DNA of 64,000 bases from assembly GCF_049257235.1 (NCBI RefSeq), contig NZ_JBMMUF010000002.1, positions 124,001-188,000 of the forward strand, in the 5' to 3' direction. The position numbers and the translations under genes were made by a program. Of the stretch, positions 43,330 through 51,108 are shown piece after piece. The stretch is from Pseudoalteromonas sp049257235 (GTDB taxonomy: Bacteria; Pseudomonadota; Gammaproteobacteria; Enterobacterales; Alteromonadaceae). A model generated the notes under the pieces. That model did no database searches and had not been told where the DNA came from. It saw only the letters and a program-made list of their open reading frames with translations. Position 1 is the first letter of the stretch. Every line of letters begins with the position of its first letter.

Positions 43330-43821
43330 TTACTCAACGGTAACTTTAGTGATAACCACATCTTCAAGTGGTACATCTTGGTGGAAACCAGCGGAGCCAG
43401 TTGCTACGCCTTTGATTTTCTCAACCACGTCCATGCCTTCAACTACTTCGGCGAATACACAGTATCCCCAGCCTTGTGATGTTTCGCTGGTGAAGTTTAG
43501 GAAGTCGTTATCATTAACGTTAATGAAAAACTGTGCCGTAGCTGAGTGTGGATCAGGCGTGCGAGCCATTGCCACTGTGCCTTTTTTGTTGCTTAGGCCA
43601 TTATTCGCTTCGTTCTCAATCGAATCTTGAACTGACTTTTGATCCATACCAGGTGTAAAACCACCACCTTGAATCATAAAACCATCGATTACACGGTGGA
43701 AGATTGTGCCATCGTAAAAGCCTGATTTGGCGTAGTTTAGGAAGTTTGCTACTGTCTTTGGTGCTTCGGCTTCAAACATATTTAGTTTGATAGTGCCGAA
43801 ATTGGTTTCTAATACGACCAT
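43330..43821 (-). CDS. ppiB: Peptidyl-prolyl cis-trans isomerase B (cyclophilin)
   Basis: 163 residues without a signal peptide, so cytoplasmic. The cyclophilin core is complete: FHRVIDGFMIQGGG holds the catalytic Arg, followed by VAMARTPDPHSATAQFFINV and the substrate-pocket residues of NFTSETSQGWGYCVFAEV. It speeds proline isomerisation during folding. Divergent from cysS and leading lpxH. Confidence 0.96.
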   Translation of the reverse strand: MVVLETNFGTIKLNMFEAEAPKTVANFLNYAKSGFYDGTIFHRVIDGFMIQGGGFTPGMDQKSVQDSIENEANNGLSNKKGTVAMARTPDPHSATAQFFINVNDNDFLNFTSETSQGWGYCVFAEVVEGMDVVEKIKGVATGSAGFHQDVPLEDVVITKVTVE

Positions 43822-44009
43822 GAGGGATCTCTAATCTAATAACGTAAAAGCGTATTTTATCTTAGCACCGCGTAACTCTCAATGCGCAGTGCAATGGATG
43901 TTTGTGCAAGTGACTTATTTTTGTCGCTTTTGGCCCTACCACTTATGGCGACTTGCACAGCGCAATGGTAAGATAGCGCCACTTACATAACTGATAGGAT
44001 CCCATTGTA

Positions 44010-45389
44010 ATGTTGCAGATATACAACACACTTTCACGTCAAAAAGAACACTTTGAGCCATTAAATGCCAATAAAGTGGACATGTATGTGTGTGGGATCA
44101 CCATTTATGATTACTGCCACGTGGGTCATGCGCGTACGTATGTATCATTTGACGTAATGAACCGGTATTTACGCTACCTTGGCTACGATGTCACCTATGT
44201 ACGAAACATCACTGATGTCGATGACAAAATCATTAACCGAGCCAATGAGAACAATGAACCAATCAATGAGCTCACTGTTCGCATGACCGCAGCAATGCAC
44301 GAAGATTTTCGCGCATTGAATATTCTTGATGCAGACATTGAACCCACGGTAACCGGTCACATGGATGACATCATCGCCATGATAGAGCGTTTGATTGCCA
44401 AGGGGCATGCCTACATTGCACAAAGCGGTGATGTATTGTTCGATGTGTCTACATTTGATAGTTACGGCCAGCTTTCGCAGCAAGACTTAGAAATGCTCCA
44501 AGCTGGCGCGCGTGTTGAAGTGGCCGCGGGCAAAGACGATCCACTTGATTTTGTGCTGTGGAAAAAAGCGAAGGCGGGAGAGCCTAGCTGGTCTTCACCT
44601 TGGGGCGAAGGGCGTCCAGGTTGGCACATTGAATGTTCGGCGATGAGTTCGAAGCACCTAGGAGAGTACTTTGATATCCACGGTGGTGGTTCTGACTTAC
44701 AGTTCCCGCACCATGAAAATGAAATCGCGCAATCATGCTGTGCAAACAATGGCCGCTATGTGAAAACATGGATTCATACCGGCATGGTTCAGGTGAACAA
44801 AGAAAAAATGTCTAAATCATTGGGCAACTTCTTTACTGTGCGTGAAGTACTCAAAGCATACGACCGCGAAACAGTGCGTTACTTCTTGATTAATGGTCAC
44901 TACCGCAGCCAGTTGAATTACTCACAAGAAAATCTTGAGCAAGCGCGTTCATCACTTGAACGTATTTATACTGCACTGCGTGACGTAGAGCTTGTTGAAG
45001 TAGAGCTCAAAGGTAACGAGTATGCCAAGCGCTTTGAGACGGCAATGAATGATGACTTCAACACACCAGAAGCCCTACCTGTGTTGTTTGAGTTAGCAAA
45101 AGAAGTCAACCGCCTCAAAGCTGACGACGCGAAAGCTGCGGGTGAACATGCGTATATCCTTGTAAAGCTCGCTGAAGTATTGGGAATTGCTCAGCAAGAC
45201 CCAGCAGCATTCTTACAAGGTGAGCAAGACGATGATGAAGCTGCACAGATTGAAGCGCTAATAGATCAGCGTCGCGCGGCACGTGAAAATAAAGATTGGG
45301 CAGCAGCCGATGAAGCACGTGATGCACTTACAGCGATGGGCGTAGTGCTTGAAGATAGTGCGGGCAAAACGACATGGCGTAAAGCCTAA
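44010..45389 (+). CDS. cysS: Cysteinyl-tRNA synthetase
   Basis: 459 residues, class I synthetase. HIGH-type motif YDYCHVGHART, zinc ligands including VCGIT and HIECSAMS with the HHENEIAQS stretch, and the KMSKSLGNFF loop. The C-terminal DALR and anticodon-binding parts are complete. Divergent from ppiB, convergent with folD. Confidence 0.98.
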   Translation: MLQIYNTLSRQKEHFEPLNANKVDMYVCGITIYDYCHVGHARTYVSFDVMNRYLRYLGYDVTYVRNITDVDDKIINRANENNEPINELTVRMTAAMHEDFRALNILDADIEPTVTGHMDDIIAMIERLIAKGHAYIAQSGDVLFDVSTFDSYGQLSQQDLEMLQAGARVEVAAGKDDPLDFVLWKKAKAGEPSWSSPWGEGRPGWHIECSAMSSKHLGEYFDIHGGGSDLQFPHHENEIAQSCCANNGRYVKTWIHTGMVQVNKEKMSKSLGNFFTVREVLKAYDRETVRYFLINGHYRSQLNYSQENLEQARSSLERIYTALRDVELVEVELKGNEYAKRFETAMNDDFNTPEALPVLFELAKEVNRLKADDAKAAGEHAYILVKLAEVLGIAQQDPAAFLQGEQDDDEAAQIEALIDQRRAARENKDWAAADEARDALTAMGVVLEDSAGKTTWRKA

Positions 45390-45409
45390 GGTAGCGCGCT
45401 AACACATAC

Positions 45410-45440
45410 AAAAAAGCCAGCTTAATAAGCTGGCTTTTTT
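45410..45440 (+). terminator. Bidirectional terminator between cysS and folD
   Basis: AAAAAAGCCAGCTTA / TAAGCTGGCTTTTTT, a long symmetrical stem that can stop both convergent genes. Confidence 0.93.
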
Positions 45441-45464
45441 ATGACTTAATAACACGACTATGAT

Positions 45465-46319
45465 TTAGCTGTTGAATTTCTCACAGGCTTCAAGAGTGTT
45501 TTCAATCAAGCTAGCCACAGTCATTGGGCCCACACCACCTGGTACTGGAGTAATATAGCTTGCGCGTTGACTGGCTACATCATAGGCAACATCACCCACA
45601 AGCTTACCGCTGTCTAAACGGTTGATACCCACATCGATCACCATAGCACCTTCTTTAATCCACTCTCCTGGGATAAATTCAGGCTTGCCAACAGCCACAA
45701 CAACAAGATCTGCGCGGCGTACATGTGCTTCTAAATCTTGCGTAAACTTATGACATATTGTGGTCGTACACCCAGCTAAAAGCAATTCAAGTGCCATAGG
45801 ACGACCAACGATATTAGATGCACCAACAACCACTGCATGCATTCCCTTATAACGAACACCTGTTGAGTCCAGTAGGGTAATAATTCCTTTAGGTGTACAA
45901 GGGCGAAGTGCAGGCATACGTTGAGCAAGACGGCCAATGTTGTATGGGTGGAAGCCATCAACATCTTTGTGCGGAGTAATACGCTCAAGCACTTTTTCTG
46001 CGTTTAACCCTTGCGGTAAAGGCAGCTGTACTAAGATACCGTCAACTTCAGGATCGGCATTTAACTGGTCAACAAGTTCAAGGAGTTGTTCTTCACTTGT
46101 ATCACCGGGAAGGTCATAAGATTTAGATACAAAGCCTACTTCTTCGCACGCTTTACGCTTTGAACCAACGTAAACCTGGCTCGCTGGGTCCTGACCTACG
46201 AGTACTACTGCAAGACCTGGAGCGCGAAGTCCTTGCTCTTTGCGCTGTGCAACGCGCTGCGCGACTTGCGAGCGAACCTGCTTTGCTATTGCCTTACCAT
46301 CAATGATGTTTGCCGTCAT
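45465..46319 (-). CDS. folD: Methylenetetrahydrofolate dehydrogenase / cyclohydrolase
   Basis: 284 residues. Substrate-site motif YVGSKRKACEEVGF with the catalytic Lys, VDGILVQLPLPQGL, HKDVDGFHP and the NADP site VVVGASNIVGRPMALELL, ending in TPVPGGVGPMTVASL. It interconverts methylene-, methenyl- and formyl-tetrahydrofolate, supplying one-carbon units also used by the purine path started by PurF. Confidence 0.97.
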   Translation of the reverse strand: MTANIIDGKAIAKQVRSQVAQRVAQRKEQGLRAPGLAVVLVGQDPASQVYVGSKRKACEEVGFVSKSYDLPGDTSEEQLLELVDQLNADPEVDGILVQLPLPQGLNAEKVLERITPHKDVDGFHPYNIGRLAQRMPALRPCTPKGIITLLDSTGVRYKGMHAVVVGASNIVGRPMALELLLAGCTTTICHKFTQDLEAHVRRADLVVVAVGKPEFIPGEWIKEGAMVIDVGINRLDSGKLVGDVAYDVASQRASYITPVPGGVGPMTVASLIENTLEACEKFNS

Positions 46320-46601
46320 GAGAAACCTTTAACAACTGGGGTTGGTGTGCTTTTTAGGGGGTGCTAAAACAGTCACACGAAATTTGAACGAAATACTTTT
46401 AATCGAACATTGCGGTGTAAAAGGGGTGCCGCACTGAACTTGGCCGACATTTTCGCACAAAAAGATATATCCAGCCAAGCTGTGTGATTAATGAAAGCAC
46501 TGTTTTATAGGATAAATTGATAAAAATTCGAGCAAAAATATCAAAACTTAAACAAAGCGTGTTAAAAATGAGCAAACGGGCACTTTGGGTGAAAAAAGTG
46601 T
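46320..46601. other. Intergenic region upstream of folD and the tRNA operon
   Basis: No ORF or RNA gene is recognised in this part. It must include the folD promoter on the minus strand; the tRNA promoter lies at its right end. Confidence 0.5.
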
Positions 46602-46630
46602 TTGACGTCACCAGGTCAAATCACTATTAT
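46602..46630 (+). promoter_or_regulatory. Strong sigma-70 promoter of the tRNA operon
   Basis: TTGACG (46602-46607), a 17-base spacer and TATTAT (46625-46630), followed by GCACCCC. The GC-rich discriminator is the mark of stringently controlled stable-RNA promoters. The first tRNA begins about 50 bases further on. Confidence 0.82.
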
Positions 46631-46683
46631 GCACCCCGTTGTCAACGAGGGGTCGAGTTCGAAACCTCAGACAAAACAAGTAT

Positions 46684-46760
46684 CGGCGATTAGCGCAGTT
46701 TGGTAGCGCACTTGGTTTGGGTCCAAGGGGTCGCAGGTTCAAATCCTGCATCGCCGACCA
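46684..46760 (+). tRNA. tRNA-Pro (TGG), copy 1
   Basis: 77 nt with a full cloverleaf, acceptor CGGCGAT / ATCGCCG, anticodon TGG in TTTGGGT, T-arm GGTTCAAATCC and encoded CCA. Confidence 0.97.
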
Positions 46761-46813
46761 CTTTCTCTCGGAAGTGTCACTTGGTTTGCACACGAAGAAG
46801 TATTCGTTGCACC

Positions 46814-46890
<77 letters not shown>

Positions 46891-46897
46891 TTATTGT

Positions 46898-46974
46898 GGC
46901 GGCTGTAGCTCAGTTGGTAGAGCCCTGGATTGTGATTCCGGTTGTCGCGAGTTCAAGTCTCGTCAGTCGCCCCA
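46898..46974 (+). tRNA. tRNA-His (GTG)
   Basis: 77 nt including the G(-1) that pairs with the discriminator C, anticodon GTG in TTGTGAT, T-arm AGTTCAAGTCT and encoded CCA. Confidence 0.96.
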
Positions 46975-46995
46975 TTTTTCTACCGGTATATTTAT

Positions 46996-47072
46996 CGGCG
47001 ATTAGCGCAGTTTGGTAGCGCACTTGGTTTGGGTCCAAGGGGTCGCAGGTTCAAATCCTGCATCGCCGACCA
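46996..47072 (+). tRNA. tRNA-Pro (TGG), copy 2
   Basis: Identical in all 77 bases to copy 1, with encoded CCA. Confidence 0.97.
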
Positions 47073-47104
47073 TCCCTTATCTGGTAGAAACACAATTAGA
47101 GTAT

Positions 47105-47181
47105 CGGCGATTAGCGCAGTTTGGTAGCGCACTTGGTTTGGGTCCAAGGGGTCGCAGGTTCAAATCCTGCATCGCCGACCA
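47105..47181 (+). tRNA. tRNA-Pro (TGG), copy 3
   Basis: Identical to copies 1 and 2 and only 32 bases after copy 2. Last gene of the tRNA operon. Confidence 0.97.
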
Positions 47182-47520
47182 CTTACTCCTCAATATTTAA
47201 AACAACAATCATCCTCGTTAGTTTTCAATTATTTTCATAATTTGATCATTTATGCTGCTATTTGCACTGAAACTAAGCAGTTAAACTGTCAATTCCCGCT
47301 TGTGCGCTATTTTATTGGCCTGCGCTCTCGACTCTTATAAATATTAGGTTATAATGCCGCGTCTATTGTTAAACATAAGTGCCCATAGGGCAGTGCAGGC
47401 ATAGGGATCGCCCTGTCATCAACGAGGCAAATTGCTGGTTTTTGACGACGGCTTAGATAAACGATCACCGTGTATGTAAGGAAGGCGCAACGACGCCATA
47501 TTTGAAGATTGAGGTAAATC
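47182..47520 (+). promoter_or_regulatory. Upstream region and long leader of tig
   Basis: No gene is seen here. A good -10 TATAAT at 47350-47355 with a weak -35 (TCGACT, 16-base spacer) would give a leader of about 160 bases, which contains small hairpins (TGCCC-ATA-GGGCA near 47392 and AGGG-ATCG-CCCT near 47404). AGGT precedes the tig ATG. Confidence 0.45.
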
Positions 47521-48825
47521 ATGCAAGTTTCTGTTGAGACGACTCAAGGCCTTGAGCGCCGTCTGACTATCACTGTTCCTTCAGAGAACGTTGAGACCGA
47601 AGTAAAAAAACGCTTACAACAACTTTCTAAAACTCAGCGTATTGACGGTTTCCGTCCGGGTAAAGTTCCAGTTTCTATCATCAAAAAGCGCTACGGCACT
47701 GCAGTTCTTCAAGAAGTTGCGGGTGACCTTATGCAGCGTAACTACATTGATGCAATCATTGCTGAGAAAATCAACCCAGCTGGCGCGCCTACTTTCGCTC
47801 CTAAAGCGTTAGAAGCGGGTAAAGACCTTGAGTTTGAAGCAACGTTCGAAGTGTATCCTGAAATCGAACTTAAAGGCCTAGAAAAAATCGCTGTTGAAAA
47901 GCCAGTTGTTGAAGTAAAAGATGAAGACCTAGCTAATATGCTAGAGACACTTCGCAAGCAACACGCTTCGTGGACTGAATCACAAGAAGCTGCAGGCGAA
48001 AATGCACGCGTAACGATTGACTTCGTTGGTACTATCGACGGTGAAGAGTTCGAAGGCGGTAAAGCTGAAGACTTCCCTCTAGAGCTTGGCCAAGGTCGTA
48101 TGATCCCAGGTTTCGAAGACAACATCGTAGGTAAAAAAGCAGGCGAAGAAGTTGTTGCTGATGTAACTTTCCCTGAAGAATACCACGCTGAAAACCTAAA
48201 AGGTAAAGCTGCTCAATTCGCTATCACAGTGAAGAAAGTTGAAGTTCAAGAGCTTCCTGAATTAAACGACGAGTTTGCTTCACTATTCGGTATCACTGAA
48301 GGTGGTGTTGACGCACTTAAAGAAGAAGTGAAGAAGAACATGAGCCGCGAGCTTGACCAAGCTGTTAAAGCTAAGGTTAAAGAGCAAGCAATCGAAGGTC
48401 TTCTAGCTGAAAATGAAATCGAAGTGCCTAAAGCGCTTATCGATCAAGAAATCGACGCACTACGTAAGCAAGCAGCGCAACGTTTCGGTGGCAACGCTGA
48501 TAACATGCCTGAGCTACCTGCAGAGCTATTCCAAGAGCAAGCAGTTAAGCGCGTTAAGACTGGTCTACTTCTAGGCGAAGTGATCAAGTCTGGTGACATC
48601 AAATCAGATGACGCTAAAGTAGAAGAGCTAATCAGCACAATGGCTTCTGCATACGAAGATCCAACTGAAGTAGTTGAATACTACAAGTCAAATGATCAAC
48701 TAATGCAGCAAATGCGTAACGTAGCTCTAGAAGAGCAAGCGATTGACGCAATCGTTGAGAAAGCGAAGGTAACTGACGTAGAAACTGCGTTCGACGACAT
48801 CATGAACCCGCAGGCGGCTCAATAA
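47521..48825 (+). CDS. tig: Trigger factor
   Basis: 434 residues. N-terminal ribosome-binding domain with the signature GFRPGKVP (about residues 44-51), a central FKBP-type isomerase domain (about 155-245) and the C-terminal helical arms that cradle nascent chains. Codon choice is that of a highly expressed gene. First of the tig-clpP-clpX-lon-hupB-ppiD order, conserved in gammaproteobacteria. Confidence 0.98.
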   Translation: MQVSVETTQGLERRLTITVPSENVETEVKKRLQQLSKTQRIDGFRPGKVPVSIIKKRYGTAVLQEVAGDLMQRNYIDAIIAEKINPAGAPTFAPKALEAGKDLEFEATFEVYPEIELKGLEKIAVEKPVVEVKDEDLANMLETLRKQHASWTESQEAAGENARVTIDFVGTIDGEEFEGGKAEDFPLELGQGRMIPGFEDNIVGKKAGEEVVADVTFPEEYHAENLKGKAAQFAITVKKVEVQELPELNDEFASLFGITEGGVDALKEEVKKNMSRELDQAVKAKVKEQAIEGLLAENEIEVPKALIDQEIDALRKQAAQRFGGNADNMPELPAELFQEQAVKRVKTGLLLGEVIKSGDIKSDDAKVEELISTMASAYEDPTEVVEYYKSNDQLMQQMRNVALEEQAIDAIVEKAKVTDVETAFDDIMNPQAAQ

Positions 48826-48854
48826 GTCGTTGACTTAAGTTACAAGCAACGTTT

Positions 48855-48896
48855 AAATGGCTCGTATGCTTTGTTTTCAAAGCACCGAGCCATTTT
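48855..48896 (+). terminator. Stem-loop between tig and clpP
   Basis: AAATGGCTCG pairs with CGAGCCATTT, with an inner stem TGCTTTG / CAAAGCA. The T run is short, so it may attenuate rather than fully stop transcription. Confidence 0.7.
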
Positions 48897-48929
48897 AGTT
48901 TGTGTCGGTCAGTAAGGAATTAATAAATA

Positions 48930-49547
48930 ATGAATAATGGTATGACAGATCCGCTTAATGCATTAGTGCCAATGGTTGTAGAGCAGACCGCTAAAGGCGA
49001 ACGCTCTTATGATATTTTTTCTCGTCTACTCAAAGAGCGAATCATTTTTTTAACTGGCCAAGTTGAAGACCAAATGGCCAACTTGATCGTTGCACAGTTG
49101 CTGTTTTTAGAGTCAGAAAACCCAGAAAAAGACATCCACTTGTATATCAACTCACCAGGTGGTTCAGTCACTGCGGGTATGTCTATTTACGATACAATGA
49201 ATTTCATCAAACCTGACGTAAGTACGTTGTGTGTTGGTCAAGCGGCAAGTATGGGTGCGTTTTTATTGTCAGGTGGTGCCAAAGGTAAGCGTCATTGTTT
49301 GCCTAACTCTCGCGTGATGATTCACCAGCCACTGGGCGGTTTCCAAGGTCAAGCATCTGATTTTGAAATTCATGCTAAAGAAATCCTGTCTATTAAAGAT
49401 AAATTAAATAGACTGCTAGCTGAGCATACCGGTCAGCCAATTGATGTGATTGCCCGAGATACAGACCGTGATAACTTTATGAACGCAGATGCTGCGGTAG
49501 AGTACGGTCTGATTGACTCAGTCTTTGACAGACGCAGTGCAAAGTAA
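48930..49547 (+). CDS. clpP: ATP-dependent Clp protease proteolytic subunit
   Basis: 205 residues with AAGGAAT upstream. Serine protease with the nucleophile in GQAASMGAFLL, His in RVMIHQPLGG and Asp in ARDTDRDNFM. An N-terminal propeptide is expected. It makes the 14-subunit chamber used with ClpX, encoded next. Confidence 0.98.
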   Translation: MNNGMTDPLNALVPMVVEQTAKGERSYDIFSRLLKERIIFLTGQVEDQMANLIVAQLLFLESENPEKDIHLYINSPGGSVTAGMSIYDTMNFIKPDVSTLCVGQAASMGAFLLSGGAKGKRHCLPNSRVMIHQPLGGFQGQASDFEIHAKEILSIKDKLNRLLAEHTGQPIDVIARDTDRDNFMNADAAVEYGLIDSVFDRRSAK

Positions 49548-49669
49548 TCTAAGTGTGACAGTTTTATACAAACTCATCGGCATAACGCCAATAAGTTTGA
49601 TATATTTGTTTAAGAAGTCCATTTGCTACAATGTAATAAAGTTCGTAGCGTAAAGAATGAGGTAGCTGA

Positions 49670-50953
49670 ATGTCTGATAAACCTACAAACGGCGAAAAGA
49701 CAAGTAAACTGCTGTATTGCTCGTTTTGTGGTAAATCTCAGCACGAAGTACGCAAGCTAATCGCAGGTCCATCAGTTTATATTTGTGATGAGTGTGTCGA
49801 CTTGTGTAACGACATCATCAGGGAAGAGATCAAGGATATCGCGCCAAAGGCTAACGCATCTGACAAGTTGCCAGTGCCAAAAGAAATCCGTAGCCACCTA
49901 GATGATTATGTTATCGGTCAAGAGCACGCGAAAAAGGTGCTGTCGGTTGCTGTGTACAACCATTACAAACGTCTACGTAACGCAGGTTCTAGTGACGGTG
50001 TCGAGTTAGGTAAGAGTAACATCTTACTTATCGGTCCTACGGGTAGTGGTAAAACACTATTGGCAGAAACCATGGCTCGCTTACTGGACGTACCGTTCAC
50101 TATGGCAGATGCGACCACGCTTACTGAAGCAGGTTATGTGGGTGAAGATGTTGAAAACATCATCCAAAAGCTACTGCAAAAATGTGATTACGACGTTGAG
50201 AAGGCACAGCGCGGTATCGTCTATATCGATGAAATCGATAAGATTTCGCGCAAGTCAGATAACCCGTCAATTACTCGTGACGTATCCGGTGAGGGCGTGC
50301 AGCAAGCGCTACTGAAACTTATCGAAGGTACCGTGGCATCGGTTCCACCTCAAGGTGGTCGTAAGCATCCACAACAAGAGTTTTTGCAAGTAGACACGTC
50401 TAAGATTCTATTTATCTGTGGTGGTGCGTTCGCAGGACTTGATAAGGTCATTGAGCAACGCAGTGCGAAAAACACAGGTATTGGTTTCGGTGCAAATGTG
50501 AAGTCATCTGAGTCTGAGCGTAGCTTAAGTGAAACGTTCAAAGACGTAGAACCAGAAGATTTAGTGAAGTATGGTCTAATCCCAGAATTCATTGGTCGTC
50601 TTCCTGTGGTTGCAACACTGACTGAGCTTGATGAAGACGCGCTGATCCAAATCCTTAATGAGCCAAAGAATGCGTTAACGAAGCAATTCGGTGCATTGTT
50701 TGAAATGGAAGACGTTGAACTTGAGTTCCGTGACGATGCACTCAAAGCCATTGCTCACAAAGCAATGGAGCGTAAAACAGGTGCACGTGGATTGCGCTCA
50801 ATCGTAGAAGGTGTATTGCTCGATACTATGTATGAACTTCCTTCAATGGAAGATGTGAGCAAAGTGGTTATTGATGAAACCGTAATTAAAGGTGAGTCTG
50901 ACCCAATTCTTATCTACGAAAGCAGCAGTCCAGACAAAGCGGCTTCAGAATAA
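49670..50953 (+). CDS. clpX: Clp protease ATP-binding subunit ClpX
   Basis: 427 residues. N-terminal zinc-binding domain with CSFC and CDEC, then AAA+ core with Walker A GPTGSGKT, Walker B IVYIDEIDK, pore loop GYVGED, the ClpP-contact IGF loop (TGIGFGA) and sensor 2 GARGLRS. It unfolds substrates, including tmRNA-tagged proteins, for ClpP. Confidence 0.98.
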   Translation: MSDKPTNGEKTSKLLYCSFCGKSQHEVRKLIAGPSVYICDECVDLCNDIIREEIKDIAPKANASDKLPVPKEIRSHLDDYVIGQEHAKKVLSVAVYNHYKRLRNAGSSDGVELGKSNILLIGPTGSGKTLLAETMARLLDVPFTMADATTLTEAGYVGEDVENIIQKLLQKCDYDVEKAQRGIVYIDEIDKISRKSDNPSITRDVSGEGVQQALLKLIEGTVASVPPQGGRKHPQQEFLQVDTSKILFICGGAFAGLDKVIEQRSAKNTGIGFGANVKSSESERSLSETFKDVEPEDLVKYGLIPEFIGRLPVVATLTELDEDALIQILNEPKNALTKQFGALFEMEDVELEFRDDALKAIAHKAMERKTGARGLRSIVEGVLLDTMYELPSMEDVSKVVIDETVIKGESDPILIYESSSPDKAASE

Positions 50954-51000
50954 TACTTTTCATTTCAATGAAGTAGTATAAAAAATAAGCAGATTGATTT

Positions 51001-51028
51001 AAAAAGGAGCATTAAGCTCCTTTTTTTA
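51001..51028 (+). terminator. Terminator after clpX
   Basis: AAAAAGGAGC - ATTAA - GCTCCTTTTTTT, separating clpPX from lon. Confidence 0.9.
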
Positions 51029-51035
51029 TAAATTT

Positions 51036-51064
51036 GTTGAACTTTACCCAGCTAATCCCCATAT
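51036..51064 (+). promoter_or_regulatory. Sigma-32 (heat-shock) promoter of lon
   Basis: GTTGAA (51036-51041), a 15-base spacer and CCCCATAT (51057-51064) match the RpoH consensus CTTGAA-N13-17-CCCCATNT with one mismatch. It lies 45 bases before the lon ATG. Confidence 0.82.
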
Positions 51065-51108
51065 ACTTGAGTAATCTTTAAATTTTAAGAAGTCCGAAGA
51101 GAGTTAGC

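Noticed and set aside
47012..47200. Short open frames with identical peptides near 46.6-47.2 kb
   Set aside because: They run through the repeated tRNA-Pro genes and are not proteins.
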